From Bacillus testis (GTDB lineage Bacteria > Bacillota > Bacilli > Bacillales > DSM-1321), in assembly GCF_001243895.1 (NCBI RefSeq), contig NZ_LN851186.1, positions 1,318,230-1,382,229 on the forward strand: a stretch of DNA of 64,000 bases, read 5' to 3'. The notes under the pieces were generated by a model. It was not told the origin of the DNA, did not search any database, and saw only the letters and a list, made by a program, of their open reading frames with translations. Positions within the stretch are counted from its first letter, which is position 1. Each line of letters opens with the position of its first letter. A program made the position numbers and the translations under genes. Below are positions 33,473 to 43,268 of the stretch, in pieces.

Positions 33473-33503
33473 AAGGAAAAGAAGCTTTCTTTTCCTTTTT
33501 TTG
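33473..33503 (+). terminator. Terminator of the 242-residue gene
   Basis: AAAGGAAAAGAA/TTCTTTTCCTTT with a small loop and a following T run. Confidence 0.75.
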
Positions 33504-33629
33504 TTGTGCAGATAAATGAAATTCATATTGTACAAGCATCTTAACAAATTATATACAGAAAATTCACATCCAAGCAGTAGCATTAAGATATCATGGTTAA
33601 AATACGCGAACACAAACAAGGAGGAGCAT

Positions 33630-34547
33630 ATGATTTGCGGCGTCATCGATGTAGGGTCCAATACGATACGATTGAATATTTACCAGTATGAAGAAGGCAA
33701 GCTCATATCTCTTCTTCATAAAAAGACAATGGCGGGGCTTGCTGCTTATGTTGACAAGGGGTGTATGAACCCTAAAGGAATCGATACAGCCTGCAGGATT
33801 TTATTGGAATATAAAAATATTGTAAAGCACTTTAATATTCGCCAGATGAATGTCTTTGCCACGGCTTCCTTACGAAATATCGTCAATACCGATGAAGTGG
33901 TAAGGGTCATTAAAGAACGGACAGGATACCGTGTAGAGGTCATCAGCGGAGAAGAAGAAGCCGTTCTTGATTTTATCGGGGCCACACATGACAGGGAGAT
34001 AGAACATGGCCTTATGGTGGATATCGGCGGCGGCTCTACTGAACTGGCGTTTATCGAAGATAGCAAAATTGTACAAGCTATATCACTTCCAATCGGTTCG
34101 CTCAGTCTCTTCTCTTTGTATGCAGAAAAATTATTTCCGAAAAAAAGCGAACGGCAAGCGATGAAACATAGGGTCAAACAGGAGCTGGATAAGATATCCG
34201 CCGAGGGGGATTTTACAAAATATCCTGCCATTTGCGGTGTGGGGGGTACCATCCGGGCAGCCAAAAAACTGGATGATGCACAGGATGGGAACCACTCTGC
34301 CTTTATTCGTGCAGAATCGGTCGATCATTTGTTGGAGCTCCTGAAAAAAGGGAAGAAAGATACTTTGCGCCGCATCCTGCAAGTTGTTCCTGACCGTGTC
34401 CATACAATTGTTCCAGGCCTGATTATTCTCCAGGCAATAGCTCGGCGGTTTGGATGCGAGCGTATATATGTCAGTCAATTCGGAGTCAGAGAGGGCTATG
34501 TTTATAACAGAGTGCTAAAGGAAGGTAGTCAACATGGGGAAACATAA
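33630..34547 (+). CDS. ppx: Exopolyphosphatase, Ppx/GppA family
   Basis: 305 residues, short single-lobe type compared with the ~500-residue E. coli Ppx. The actin-like ATPase phosphate loops are visible: VIDVGSNTIRLNIY near 5-18 and LMVDIGGGSTELAFI near 128-142. It removes terminal phosphate from polyphosphate or pppGpp. ATG 33630 is set by AAGGAGGAG upstream; the frame opens earlier at 33516 without a site. The last 14 bases overlap ppk, so the antagonistic polyphosphate enzymes are coupled in one operon. Confidence 0.93.
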   Translation: MICGVIDVGSNTIRLNIYQYEEGKLISLLHKKTMAGLAAYVDKGCMNPKGIDTACRILLEYKNIVKHFNIRQMNVFATASLRNIVNTDEVVRVIKERTGYRVEVISGEEEAVLDFIGATHDREIEHGLMVDIGGGSTELAFIEDSKIVQAISLPIGSLSLFSLYAEKLFPKKSERQAMKHRVKQELDKISAEGDFTKYPAICGVGGTIRAAKKLDDAQDGNHSAFIRAESVDHLLELLKKGKKDTLRRILQVVPDRVHTIVPGLIILQAIARRFGCERIYVSQFGVREGYVYNRVLKEGSQHGET

Positions 34548-36714
34548 AAACAAACCAGATATCAGTTATACACAAAATAGGGAATTATCATGGCTCCGCT
34601 TTAATGAGCGCGTGCTGGAAGAAGCATGCGACCGCAGCGTGCCTCTCTATGAAAGAATGAAATTTGTTTCTATCTTCGAAAGCAATCTTGACGAATTCTT
34701 CATGATCAGAGTCGGCAGCTTGCTTGACCTTTCTTTAATGAAAGGCAAGCATAAAGACAATAAAAGCGGCCTGACTCCCTCTGAACAATTAAAGAAGATT
34801 TATAAGGAAACGGTTCCTTTATGTAAGTTAAAAGATAAAACTTTTATTGAAATCGAAAAAGAAATGAAGAAGCATGAAATCAGCCGTTTGGATACGGCTG
34901 ATTTGAAAGGAAAGGACCGGACATATATTGAACAATACTTTGAGGATAATGTTCTTCCGATTCTTTCGCCGCAAATCATAGATTATCATCATCCTTTCCC
35001 GCATTTGGCGAACAAAACGTTGAATATTGCAGTTATGCTGCAGCAAGGTGAAGAAACAGCATTCGGCATCATCCCGGTTCCTGCCTGCCTGCCGAAAGTG
35101 GTGTATTTGCCAGGGGAAGGTGTCCGCTATATTCTGCTGGAGCAACTCATCCTTGAATATACCGGCAAAGTATTCGAAAAATGCGATATTGTCGATAAAA
35201 AGGTGATCACGGTTACGCGAAATGCCGATATCAGTCCTGAGGATGAAGTCTTTGATGATGATGCGGATTATCGCCATCATATGAAGAAAGTCCTCAAAAA
35301 ACGGAGACGGTTAGCGGCGGTTCGCCTGGAAATACAGGGAGCATGCAAAGAAGAACTTCTTGATTACTTATGCGGCATGCTGAAAATCAAAAAAGAGCAG
35401 GTGTTTATTTCTGAGTCTCCGCTTTGCATGGGCTATGTTTTTTCGCTGCAGGAAAAGTTTTCGCTTACCAGCCTGCGGCAATTGAGCTATCCGGCATTCG
35501 AGCCGCAGCCTTCACCAAGCCTCAAAAAAGGGGAAAGCGTACTGAAGCATGCATTGAAGCAAGATTTGCTGCTTCATTATCCGTATGAACAAATGGATCA
35601 TTTTCTCCATTTGATCAAGGAAGCGGCCCATGATCCAGCCGTTATCTCAATCAAAATAACGATTTACCGATTGGCAAACAAGTCCAAATTGGTGGAATAC
35701 TTGACGGAAGCGGCTGAAAATAATAAAGATGTCACAGTATTGATGGAGCTCAGGGCCCGATTTGATGAACAGAATAATATTGATTGGGCGGAAGAATTTG
35801 AAGAAGCGGGCTGCAACGTCCTGTATGGGTTCGAAGGCTTTAAGGTCCACTCGAAAATTTGCCTGATTACCCGCATGGAGAATAATACCTACCAGTATAT
35901 TACGCAAATAGGGACAGGCAACTATAATGAAAAGACAGCCAAGATTTATACGGACCTATCCCTCATCACTTCCAATAAGGAAATAGGGCTGGATGCGTCT
36001 TCTTTCTTTAAAAACATGGCTATCAGCAATTTGGATGGCCAATATCGCCGGTTGTTGGTAGCCCCGACTTCCTTGAAAAAGGGACTTACTGCATTAATTG
36101 ATCAAGAAATGGCAAAGGCGAAAGAAGGCAAACCAGCGAAGATTATTATGAAGATGAATTCTCTGACCGACCGCCAACTGATCAATAAATTATCAGAAGC
36201 ATCTTGTGCAGGGGTGGACATCCGCCTGATTGTCAGAGGCATATGCTGCTTATTGCCGGGCATAAAAAATAAAACAGAGAACATTATGGTTGAAAGTATT
36301 GTCGGAAGATTCCTTGAGCATTCCCGAATCTATTGTTTCGGCGAAGGAGAGGATATGGACATGTATATCAGCTCGGCTGACATCATGACACGCAATACAG
36401 AAAAGAGAGTGGAAATCGCTTGCCCAATCCTAGATGGAAAAGTGAAACAGACCATTCAATCTATTCTTGAAATAATGCTGAATGATAATGTGAAGGGAAG
36501 AACGCTTCAGAGTGACGGAACTTATACGAAACGGCCGGGAGCTGACACACAAGCCGTTGATAGCCAAAGCATATTCATGAGGGAAGCGATCAACCACAAC
36601 TTAGCTGCCCAGGTTGAGCAGGAAATGGACCCGCCGCTTAAGAATCGGCTTGAGCAATGGTTTTCCCGCTTGTTTGGCAAAGGTGCAAAACAGGACAAAC
36701 GGGAAGGCGCATAA
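34534..36714 (+). CDS. ppk: Polyphosphate kinase 1
   Basis: 726 residues, full-length PPK1. Makes long-chain polyphosphate from ATP at the membrane. N-terminal helical domain begins with NRELSWLRFNERVLEEA near 14-30; the head domain is in the middle; the two phospholipase-D-like C-terminal domains carry FKVHSKICLI with histidine at about 439 (the autophosphorylated residue by homology) and LEHSRIYCFG with histidine at about 596. RMENNTYQYITQIGTGNYNE is also typical. ATG 34534 lies within the end of ppx. A terminator overlaps its stop. Confidence 0.97.
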   Translation: MGKHKNKPDISYTQNRELSWLRFNERVLEEACDRSVPLYERMKFVSIFESNLDEFFMIRVGSLLDLSLMKGKHKDNKSGLTPSEQLKKIYKETVPLCKLKDKTFIEIEKEMKKHEISRLDTADLKGKDRTYIEQYFEDNVLPILSPQIIDYHHPFPHLANKTLNIAVMLQQGEETAFGIIPVPACLPKVVYLPGEGVRYILLEQLILEYTGKVFEKCDIVDKKVITVTRNADISPEDEVFDDDADYRHHMKKVLKKRRRLAAVRLEIQGACKEELLDYLCGMLKIKKEQVFISESPLCMGYVFSLQEKFSLTSLRQLSYPAFEPQPSPSLKKGESVLKHALKQDLLLHYPYEQMDHFLHLIKEAAHDPAVISIKITIYRLANKSKLVEYLTEAAENNKDVTVLMELRARFDEQNNIDWAEEFEEAGCNVLYGFEGFKVHSKICLITRMENNTYQYITQIGTGNYNEKTAKIYTDLSLITSNKEIGLDASSFFKNMAISNLDGQYRRLLVAPTSLKKGLTALIDQEMAKAKEGKPAKIIMKMNSLTDRQLINKLSEASCAGVDIRLIVRGICCLLPGIKNKTENIMVESIVGRFLEHSRIYCFGEGEDMDMYISSADIMTRNTEKRVEIACPILDGKVKQTIQSILEIMLNDNVKGRTLQSDGTYTKRPGADTQAVDSQSIFMREAINHNLAAQVEQEMDPPLKNRLEQWFSRLFGKGAKQDKREGA

Positions 36715-36732
36715 AGCGCACTTCCCGTTTTA
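36697..36732 (+). terminator. ppx-ppk terminator overlapping the ppk stop
   Basis: AAACGGGAAG, with inner GCGC pairing, CTTCCCGTTTT. The stop codon (36712-36714) is inside the loop region. May also serve the convergent C39 gene. Confidence 0.8.
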
Positions 36733-36742
36733 CTAAAGATGA

Positions 36743-37477
36743 TTATTTTTTGATATACATAGCTTGTCTGCCCATCTGAATCCAGGCAGCTTCAAAATTT
36801 TGTCTACTGATGGCACGGTTAGGTTTGGTATGAAGGGGATCATTGACGTAGACATAGTCATCATCGTAATTTGTGATAACCACGCTATGTTGGCGATAAG
36901 TTACATCCATCTTGCCTTCATCGGTATTCCACGTGAGAAAATGGTCCTTCGTCAATTCTTGGAATCTGGCATTTGTGATGACCCAGACAGGATTGCCTTT
37001 GCTGACGGCATGATATAAATCTTCTGGATCTTTTCCGGTGAGGTCGACGATCTTACGTTTGGGCACATAGTGTTTAGCCAGTTCAATGATCGGCTCAACA
37101 TACACGCCGAGCCCAGGCTTATTCAATGAATACATATCTCCTACAAAACCTTTATGCATATTGCCTCGCAGTCCGTTTTGCTCAAAAGGCACTTTATTGA
37201 TTTGCTCGGCAAGTTCCATTTTATCGACTGATTTTCCGCGGTATTGAAGAACCATAGCCAGACTAGTTACTTCACATCCTCTTGGCAGCTCCGGATTTTG
37301 CATGACCAATGGAACATCTTTTGGAGGCTCGGAATCCGTAAAGATATCGGTAACCTTATTAAATAAATCTTCAGCTGTCTGCAGGAAGCTGCTTGAAGAA
37401 GAAGCTTTGACCTGAATGACAAATACAAGGATGCAGATCAAAATCACTAGCAGAATCAGCTTCTTAATCGTTTTCAA
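36743..37477 (-). CDS. C39-like peptidase family protein (YvpB-like)
   Basis: 244 residues with an N-terminal membrane anchor or signal (about 6-25, LILLVILICILVFVIQV), so the domain should be extracellular. The peptidase_C39_2-type domain shows PRGCEVTSLAMVLQYRG near 65-81 with the presumed catalytic cysteine, and RQHSVVITNYDDDYVYVNDP near 196-215 with the histidine and aspartate. These proteins are putative cysteine peptidases or bacteriocin-processing-like domains of unknown target. ATG 37477 follows GGGAGAGATGAG. Convergent with ppk. Confidence 0.88.
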   Translation of the reverse strand: MKTIKKLILLVILICILVFVIQVKASSSSSFLQTAEDLFNKVTDIFTDSEPPKDVPLVMQNPELPRGCEVTSLAMVLQYRGKSVDKMELAEQINKVPFEQNGLRGNMHKGFVGDMYSLNKPGLGVYVEPIIELAKHYVPKRKIVDLTGKDPEDLYHAVSKGNPVWVITNARFQELTKDHFLTWNTDEGKMDVTYRQHSVVITNYDDDYVYVNDPLHTKPNRAISRQNFEAAWIQMGRQAMYIKK

Positions 37478-37875
37478 TACTCATCTCTCCCAGTTGCTTG
37501 TATATATACTTAAGTTGTGCGCATTTCTATGGTGCATATGCATATTATGACATCCATTGCAGCCTTCGTAAATAAAGAAACCCTATTGTCCTTTTGGCAG
37601 CGGGCATGCGGAATGTACACCGAGAATAGCAAGAAGGTGTAGATCGATGCCGAACAATAAACAGATTTGTGGAATCGCTCTACCTATAGCACATATTTGT
37701 TCTTTTGTAAGCGATTTTGGACAATGGAAAACCCTGATGCTCCCTAAAGTGAAATCTTGATAGGCAGGCATTAGGTGAAACTTTCATTGTCGGTCAGTAA
37801 TTAAGCCAATTTTTTGAAAATAACCAAAAAAATGTGTAAGCTTATAAAGCAAACGAAGTATAAGGAGGGAAAAAC
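37478..37875. other. 398-base gap upstream of the AKR cluster
   Basis: Holds the promoters of the divergent C39 and AKR genes. A 62-codon minus-strand frame (37583-37771) lacks a ribosome binding site and I do not call it. TGCATATGCA near 37534 is a 10-bp palindrome. Confidence 0.5.
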
Positions 37876-38706
37876 ATGATTAAGAGTTTACAAGATACAA
37901 CTACATTACATAATGGCGTCAAAATGCCAATGTTTGGCTTGGGCGTCTGGCAGGTGGAAGACGGCTCCACTGTGATCCATTCCGTTAAAAGTGCCATTAA
38001 AGCGGGATACCGGGCAATCGATACGGCGGCTGCCTATAAAAATGAAACAGGGGTTGGCCAAGCCATAAAAGAAAGCGGCATACCACGGGAAGAGCTATTC
38101 ATCACGACAAAAGTATGGAATAGCGACCAAGGCTATGAATCGACGCTTGCAGCCTTCGATGCCAGTATGGAGAAACTCGGCCTGGATTATATTGATCTCT
38201 ATCTGATCCATTGGCCGACAAAAGGGAAGTATAAAGATACATGGAGAGCCATCGAAAAACTGTATAAAGACGGTAAGGCAAAAGCAATCGGTGTCTGCAA
38301 TTTCCACCAGCATCACTTGGAAGACTTATTGGCGGATGCCGAAATTGTGCCGATGGTGAACCAGATTGAATTGCACCCGTTGCTTACCCAAAAGGAACTG
38401 ATTGATTATTGCCGCCAAAAAGATATTAAGGTTGAAGCATATTCCCCGCTTGGCAGTGGCAAAGTACTGGATCATCCAGACATCGCCCGCATTGCCGAGA
38501 TTCATGGCAAGAGTGTGGCGCAGGTCATCCTTCGCTGGGATTTGCAGAACGGAATTATTGTGATTCCAAAATCGACGAAAGAATCCCGGATTATCGAAAA
38601 CAGCGATGTGTTCGACTTTGAGCTGAGCGATGAAGAGATGAAAAGAATCGATCAATGCAATAAAAACGAAAGAGTGGGAGCAGATCCCGATAACTTTAAT
38701 TTTTAA
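37876..38706 (+). CDS. Aldo/keto reductase, copy 1 of 3
   Basis: 276 residues, (beta/alpha)8 barrel using NADPH. The catalytic tetrad is complete: D49 and Y54 (RAIDTAAAYKNE), K79 (FITTKVWN) and H112 (LYLIHWP). Cofactor-binding IPKSTKESRI lies near residue 238. The closest known types are the Bacillus YvgN/YtbE glyoxal and methylglyoxal reductases, so detoxification of reactive aldehydes is likely. ATG 37876 follows AAGGAGGG. First of three tandem paralogues, each with its own ribosome site and terminator. Confidence 0.95.
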   Translation: MIKSLQDTTTLHNGVKMPMFGLGVWQVEDGSTVIHSVKSAIKAGYRAIDTAAAYKNETGVGQAIKESGIPREELFITTKVWNSDQGYESTLAAFDASMEKLGLDYIDLYLIHWPTKGKYKDTWRAIEKLYKDGKAKAIGVCNFHQHHLEDLLADAEIVPMVNQIELHPLLTQKELIDYCRQKDIKVEAYSPLGSGKVLDHPDIARIAEIHGKSVAQVILRWDLQNGIIVIPKSTKESRIIENSDVFDFELSDEEMKRIDQCNKNERVGADPDNFNF

Positions 38707-38714
38707 TAAGTGAA

Positions 38715-38742
38715 GGGCCTCCCATTCAGGGAGGTTTTTCTC
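38715..38742 (+). terminator. Terminator after AKR copy 1
   Basis: GCCTCCC, ATTCA loop, GGGAGG, then TTTTT. Confidence 0.8.
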
Positions 38743-38840
38743 TTTGTTGTGCCTCCAAGGTTGGCGCACAGGGAAAGAAAGGTGTGAACCAATTATAGGA
38801 AGGGTATAAAAGAAGAGAAATTACTAGAGGAGGAATCCGC

Positions 38841-39668
38841 ATGTATACTAGTCTCCAAGATACAACTACCCTACAGAATGGTGTCAAGATGCCAGTATTC
38901 GGCCTTGGCGTATATAAGATGGAAGGGGCGGAAGCGAAAGAATCGGTCCGCCATGCCTTGGATGAAGGCTATCGTGCAATCGATACAGCATCCATGTATA
39001 AGAATGAAAAAGAAGTAGGCGAAGCAATTAAAGAATGTAAAGTTCCCCGTGAAGACCTTTTTGTCACGACAAAAGTGTGGAACAGCGACCAAGGATATGA
39101 AGAGACTTTAGCGGCTTTCAATAAGAGTTTGAACGCACTCGGCCTCGATTATCTGGATTTATATCTGATCCATTGGCCGGTGAAAGGGAAGTATAAAGAA
39201 ACATGGAAAGCGATGGAGAAACTCTATCAGGATGGTAAAGTGAAAGCAATCGGCGTGTGCAACTTCCAGCCCCACCATCTGGAGGATTTGATGCAGGATG
39301 CCAAGGTGATGCCAATGGTCAATCAGGTGGAATTGCATCCGCTGCTTTCTCAAAAGAAAGTAAGGGATTATTGTGAAAAGCATCATATTAAAGTGATTGC
39401 CTGGTCGCCGCTAGCCCGCGGATTGGTGCTTGACCATCCAACACTTAAGGAAATTGCCGAGAAGCACGGTAAATCCACCGCACAGATTGTCCTCCGTTGG
39501 GAGTTGCAGAATAATGTGGTGGTCATACCGAAGTCTTCCAATAAGGAACGGATTATTACCAACTCAGAGGTTTTTGATTTTGAACTTAGTGCCGAAGAAA
39601 TGCAGGCCATTGACCGCATGAATAAAAATGAGCGTACTGGCCCAGACCCCGATAACGTGAACTTTTAA
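38841..39668 (+). CDS. Aldo/keto reductase, copy 2 of 3
   Basis: 275 residues, tetrad D48, Y53 (RAIDTASMYKNE), K78 (VTTKVWN) and H111 (LYLIHWPVKGKYK). Ends NERTGPDPDNVNF, nearly the same as copies 1 and 3. ATG 38841 follows AGAGGAGG. The upstream GGGTATAAA (near 38800) with GTGTGA 14 bases before it is a weak sigma-B-like candidate. Methylglyoxal/glyoxal reductase-like; distinct specificity from its neighbours cannot be judged. Confidence 0.95.
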   Translation: MYTSLQDTTTLQNGVKMPVFGLGVYKMEGAEAKESVRHALDEGYRAIDTASMYKNEKEVGEAIKECKVPREDLFVTTKVWNSDQGYEETLAAFNKSLNALGLDYLDLYLIHWPVKGKYKETWKAMEKLYQDGKVKAIGVCNFQPHHLEDLMQDAKVMPMVNQVELHPLLSQKKVRDYCEKHHIKVIAWSPLARGLVLDHPTLKEIAEKHGKSTAQIVLRWELQNNVVVIPKSSNKERIITNSEVFDFELSAEEMQAIDRMNKNERTGPDPDNVNF

Positions 39669-39727
39669 TCGGCTAGTTGAAGTGGCTACAGTAAAATGGG
39701 TATGATGATGGCTAACACAATACGGTA

Positions 39728-39774
39728 AGAAGAAATCTTGCATCTAATCGCCGGATGCAGGATTTCTTCTGTTG
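39728..39774 (+). terminator. Terminator after AKR copy 2
   Basis: AGAAGAAATC-TGCATC pairs with GGATGCA-GATTTCTTCT around an eight-base loop. Confidence 0.8.
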
Positions 39775-39855
39775 TGGTTCTTCAGCGTGTATTTCATCGT
39801 GAGAATCATGTACGATGGTACTATACAATACGCATCATAATGGGAGGATTTTAAT

Positions 39856-40692
39856 ATGGCGAAACAGATTACAGACACATGCACTTTACATAATGGCATT
39901 AAGATGCCGCTGCTTGGTTTAGGGGTATATAAAATGGAAGACAATGAACAGGCTGTCGATAGCATCAAGCATGCGGTGAAAGTAGGTTACCGATCCATAG
40001 ACACAGCTGCCATCTATAAAAATGAAACAGCTGTAGGAAAAGGCATTAAGGAAAGCGGCGTTCCAAGAGAAGAGTTGTTCATTACGACAAAGGTCTGGAA
40101 TTCCGACCAAGGCTATCAGCCAACACTTGATGCTTTCGAAACAAGCATGAAGAAGCTGGGTCTTGACTATCTTGATCTTTATTTGATCCATTGGCCGGTT
40201 GTTGAGTCGTATAAAGAGACATGGAAAGCGATGGAGAAGCTATATGAAGAAGGAAAGGTAAAGGCGATCGGCGTCTGTAATTTCCACCAGCATCATCTGG
40301 AGGATTTAATGAAGAGCGCTGTCATCAAGCCGATGGTAAACCAGATCGAACTGCATCCCTTGTTAAACCAACAGGAGTTAAGGGATTTCTGCACATCCAA
40401 TGAAATGGCAATAGAAGCTTGGTCGCCGCTAGCCCGCGGCCGTCTGCTGGATCATCCGTTATTGGTTGAACTTGCAGGAAAGCACGGCAAAACGCCTGCT
40501 CAAATGATCCTGCGCTGGGACCTTCAGCATGGAATCATTACGATTCCTAAATCAGTGACTCCCCGCCGAATCGAAGAAAATGCAGACTTGTTCGATTTTG
40601 AGTTGAGCCCTGAAGAGATGAAGTTGATTGATGAAATGAATACAAATGAACGTACAGGGCAAAACCCTGATAACTTCCATTTCGACTTTTAA
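39856..40692 (+). CDS. Aldo/keto reductase, copy 3 of 3
   Basis: 278 residues, tetrad D49, Y54 (RSIDTAAIYKNE), K79 (ITTKVWN) and H112 (LYLIHWPVVESYK). Cofactor loop ITIPKSVTPRRIEENADLFD. ATG 39856 follows GGGAGGATT. Same family as its two upstream neighbours; the three differ mainly in surface loops and near the substrate-pocket residue after HWP. Confidence 0.95.
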   Translation: MAKQITDTCTLHNGIKMPLLGLGVYKMEDNEQAVDSIKHAVKVGYRSIDTAAIYKNETAVGKGIKESGVPREELFITTKVWNSDQGYQPTLDAFETSMKKLGLDYLDLYLIHWPVVESYKETWKAMEKLYEEGKVKAIGVCNFHQHHLEDLMKSAVIKPMVNQIELHPLLNQQELRDFCTSNEMAIEAWSPLARGRLLDHPLLVELAGKHGKTPAQMILRWDLQHGIITIPKSVTPRRIEENADLFDFELSPEEMKLIDEMNTNERTGQNPDNFHFDF

Positions 40693-40696
40693 GTGA

Positions 40697-40735
40697 AACA
40701 TGCAGCGGTTTATAAAGCCGCTGCATGTTTTTTCT
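40697..40735 (+). terminator. Terminator after AKR copy 3
   Basis: AACATGCAGCGG, eight-base loop, GCCGCTGCATGTT, then TTTTT. Confidence 0.92.
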
Positions 40736-41136
40736 TCATGGTGTCCTATTTGCCAGCCACGGGCAGTTGTAAGAGATCAACCAAAAATGTAAGCCACTTA
40801 GGCATTCATCCTTTACCCTATTGTTAAAGCATTACAGAAAAATAACATGGTCAGTAAAGCACCTTTATTTCACAAAAAGAATATACAAAACCGTTTTGGC
40901 GAATCCCCTTTTAGGGAAAAATAAAGGTATCTATGCTAGCAGTATAGAATTTCTTATAGAAATAGACTTAGCTGGATGTAAGCCTGCCGTCTTATTTTGA
41001 TAAGAGAAAAGACTTGGTATAATAGACATATAGGCGAAAAGACAGCCGTTGAAAGGAATGGCTGCATCTATTGAAACTTTGTTGTACGTGAACCGTACAT
41101 ACTAATAAGGAATTAGGAATAGGGAGCCGATGAATT
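40736..41136. other. 400-base gap upstream of xpaC
   Basis: No gene seen. Holds the xpaC promoter (40995-41023) and, in the leader, two small inverted repeats: CAGCC/GGCTG (41043-41064) and TGTACG/CGTACA (41083-41099), which could fold in the mRNA. Confidence 0.5.
40995..41023 (+). promoter_or_regulatory. Extended -10 promoter of xpaC-yaaN
   Basis: TTTTGA (40995-41000), 17-base spacer, TATAAT (41018-41023) preceded by TGG, the extended -10 element. Confidence 0.55.
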
Positions 41137-41784
41137 ATGAAACCGATCATATCGATTTTTTTATTTATTTTCCGGTTGGGCGTGGGTGTGCTTTCTTTTG
41201 GATTGGCTTTCTTCATCTGCCTGATCGCGTTCGACATAGCGTTTTTATATTCTTTCTTATCAGGTTTGGGAGCCGGGCTGATCACTTTTTTCGGGCTCAA
41301 GTGGATTTTTGCCAGAAAAACCATCAAGAACAGCGGTCTTTCGCGGCGGGAATATAAATATATAGAAGAGCATCTGGCAGAAGCGAAAGGAAAAATAGGC
41401 CGTTTGCAGAAAGTAATGTTCTCTGTAGGCAACATATTTACAATCAAACAAAATTATGATGTCATCCGCGTGGCAAAAAAAATACAATCCATTGTGGAAA
41501 ACGACCCGAAAAGATTTTATGAAGTCGAATCTTTTTATTATTCCCATCTGGATTCTCTCGTGGAATTGACTGAAAAATATGTGTTCTTGACAAAACAACC
41601 CGCCAAGACAGCACAAATCCAGGAATCACTGCGGGACACGCGTATAACAATTTCCTCCCTGAGTGAAACGGTGGAAAAAGACTTGTTCTCCCTGCTTTCA
41701 AGCGATGTAGATTCATTGGCATTAGAGCTTGACGTAGCGAAACAAGCAATCGATAAAAACAAAGACAATGAACTGAAATCATAG
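41137..41784 (+). CDS. xpaC: XpaC family protein
   Basis: 215 residues. Two membrane helices near 4-25 and 27-52, then a soluble helical domain with coiled-coil character ([40 protein letters not shown]). Matches the Bacillus XpaC family, named for hydrolysis of an indolyl phosphate but with no firm enzymatic role; in Bacillus it is next to yaaN, as here. 13 bases separate it from yaaN, with AGAGGAGG between. Confidence 0.9.
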   Translation: MKPIISIFLFIFRLGVGVLSFGLAFFICLIAFDIAFLYSFLSGLGAGLITFFGLKWIFARKTIKNSGLSRREYKYIEEHLAEAKGKIGRLQKVMFSVGNIFTIKQNYDVIRVAKKIQSIVENDPKRFYEVESFYYSHLDSLVELTEKYVFLTKQPAKTAQIQESLRDTRITISSLSETVEKDLFSLLSSDVDSLALELDVAKQAIDKNKDNELKS

Positions 41785-41797
41785 AGGAGGAAAAAAC

Positions 41798-42967
41798 ATG
41801 AATGATAATACTTCGCTAAACAAGAGCGATTCATTGGACGATTTATTATCCAATCCATTCGGAACCGAGGTAGAGAAACAAAACAATCAGGTTCAAAAGA
41901 TGGCAGATGAGCAGCCTAAGCGTTTATTGGATGTTTTGCCTGAAGAAAACCGTGTCCGTGCCATACAGTTGGCAGAACAAATTGATCCCACTGATTTCCA
42001 AGCCATGATGATGTATGGCACACAAGCGCAGTCAAAGCTAACGAGTTTTTCCCATGCCATGCTTGACCAGGTGCAAAAAAAGGATATTGGCGAAATCGGT
42101 GAAATTCTTGGCGATTTAATGAAGCGCTTGAACAGCGTAAAGCCTGATGAACTGGAATCAAAGGGGAATATTGTCTCACGCTTCTTCGGGAAAATCCAAT
42201 CTTCCGTACAGGAGACGTTATCCAAGTATCAAAAAACGAGTGTCCAGATTGATCGTATTGCTGTCCAATTGACCCATGCAAAAAATACATTGCTTGGTGA
42301 CATCGGCATGCTGGAACAATTATATGAAAAGAATAAGGAATATTTCCATGCACTCAATATTTATATTGCCGCCGCTGAATTGAAGCTGGCTGAATTGAAC
42401 GAAAAGACCATCCCTGAACTCCGCAAAAAAGCAGAGGAGACAGGCGATCAAATGGCTGTCCAGGAAGTGAACGACATGCTGCAATTCGTTGATCGTCTTG
42501 AAAAAAGAATGTACGACCTGCAGCTTAGCCGCCAGATTACAATCCAAAGCGCACCGCAAATCCGTCTGATCCAAAATACGAACCAAACCTTGGCGGAAAA
42601 GATACAGTCATCCATCATGACGGCGATTCCTTTATGGAAAAACCAAGTTGCCATTGCGCTTGCATTGTTGCGGCAAAAAAGTGCCGTCAATGCCCAAAAC
42701 CAAGTATCCAAAACAACGAACGAGCTGCTGTTGAAGAATTCAGAGATGCTCAAAGTGAACACGATCGATACCGCCCGCGCCAATGAAAGGGGACTAGTCG
42801 ATATAGAAACCCTGAAGAAAACGCAGGATAATCTGATTACAGCACTTGAAGAAACAATCCGCATCCAGGAAGAAGGGCGTGTAAAACGCCAGCAGGCACA
42901 ACAGGAATTATCGAGCATGGAAGAAGACTTGAAACAAAAGCTGTTGAATATTAAATCGCAGAATTGA
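41798..42967 (+). CDS. yaaN: Toxic anion resistance protein, TelA/YaaN family
   Basis: 389 residues, largely alpha-helical and soluble. The TelA domain (PF05816) covers nearly the whole length; [20 protein letters not shown] near 42-61 and the C-terminal [20 protein letters not shown] segment are typical. The family is linked to tellurite and other toxic-anion or membrane-stress resistance, without a known catalytic mechanism. ATG 41798 is preceded by AGAGGAGG. Its last ~226 bases are repeated at 46952-47180 as a non-functional copy. Confidence 0.92.
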   Translation: MNDNTSLNKSDSLDDLLSNPFGTEVEKQNNQVQKMADEQPKRLLDVLPEENRVRAIQLAEQIDPTDFQAMMMYGTQAQSKLTSFSHAMLDQVQKKDIGEIGEILGDLMKRLNSVKPDELESKGNIVSRFFGKIQSSVQETLSKYQKTSVQIDRIAVQLTHAKNTLLGDIGMLEQLYEKNKEYFHALNIYIAAAELKLAELNEKTIPELRKKAEETGDQMAVQEVNDMLQFVDRLEKRMYDLQLSRQITIQSAPQIRLIQNTNQTLAEKIQSSIMTAIPLWKNQVAIALALLRQKSAVNAQNQVSKTTNELLLKNSEMLKVNTIDTARANERGLVDIETLKKTQDNLITALEETIRIQEEGRVKRQQAQQELSSMEEDLKQKLLNIKSQN

Positions 42968-42976
42968 ATAAGCAGT
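42751..42976 (+). repeat. Direct repeat, copy 1: 3' end of yaaN
   Basis: The bases from CAAAGTGAACACGATCGATA to AATAAGCAGT recur at 46952-47180. This copy is in the intact gene. Confidence 0.9.
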
Positions 42977-42978
42977 AG

Positions 42979-43010
42979 CAAAAACGTATCCTTTTGGGTG
43001 CGTTTTTTTA
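42979..43010 (+). terminator. xpaC-yaaN terminator
   Basis: AAAAACGTATCC, TTTT loop, GGGTGCGTTTTTTT. Confidence 0.8.
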
Positions 43011-43020
43011 CTTGTTTGTT

Positions 43021-43064
43021 GGCTGCCCAAAAGCAACTGATTCGTTTTTGGGCAGCCTTCTTTT
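43021..43064 (+). terminator. Second terminator after yaaN
   Basis: GGCTGCCCAAAA and TTTTTGGGCAGCC around a 12-base loop, then TTCTTTTG. Confidence 0.85.
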
Positions 43065-43268
43065 GAGTTTTAATGGTTAATTTGTCGACTGAAATTTTAT
43101 ATATTCTAAAATTATCCCCTTTTCTAAGAAAAATTAATATGTTAATATACTTATCAGTTTATTGCAGATGAAGAGTTTTAAAGATTGAAGGATTCTTCAA
43201 AACCGAATTTTACCCCAGCTTGAAAACAAGAAGAGGGAATCGTTATAAGGGTCGAGCTCAAAAGAATC

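Noticed and set aside
37583-37771. 62-codon minus-strand frame between the C39 and AKR genes
   Set aside because: No ribosome binding site and no recognisable similarity.
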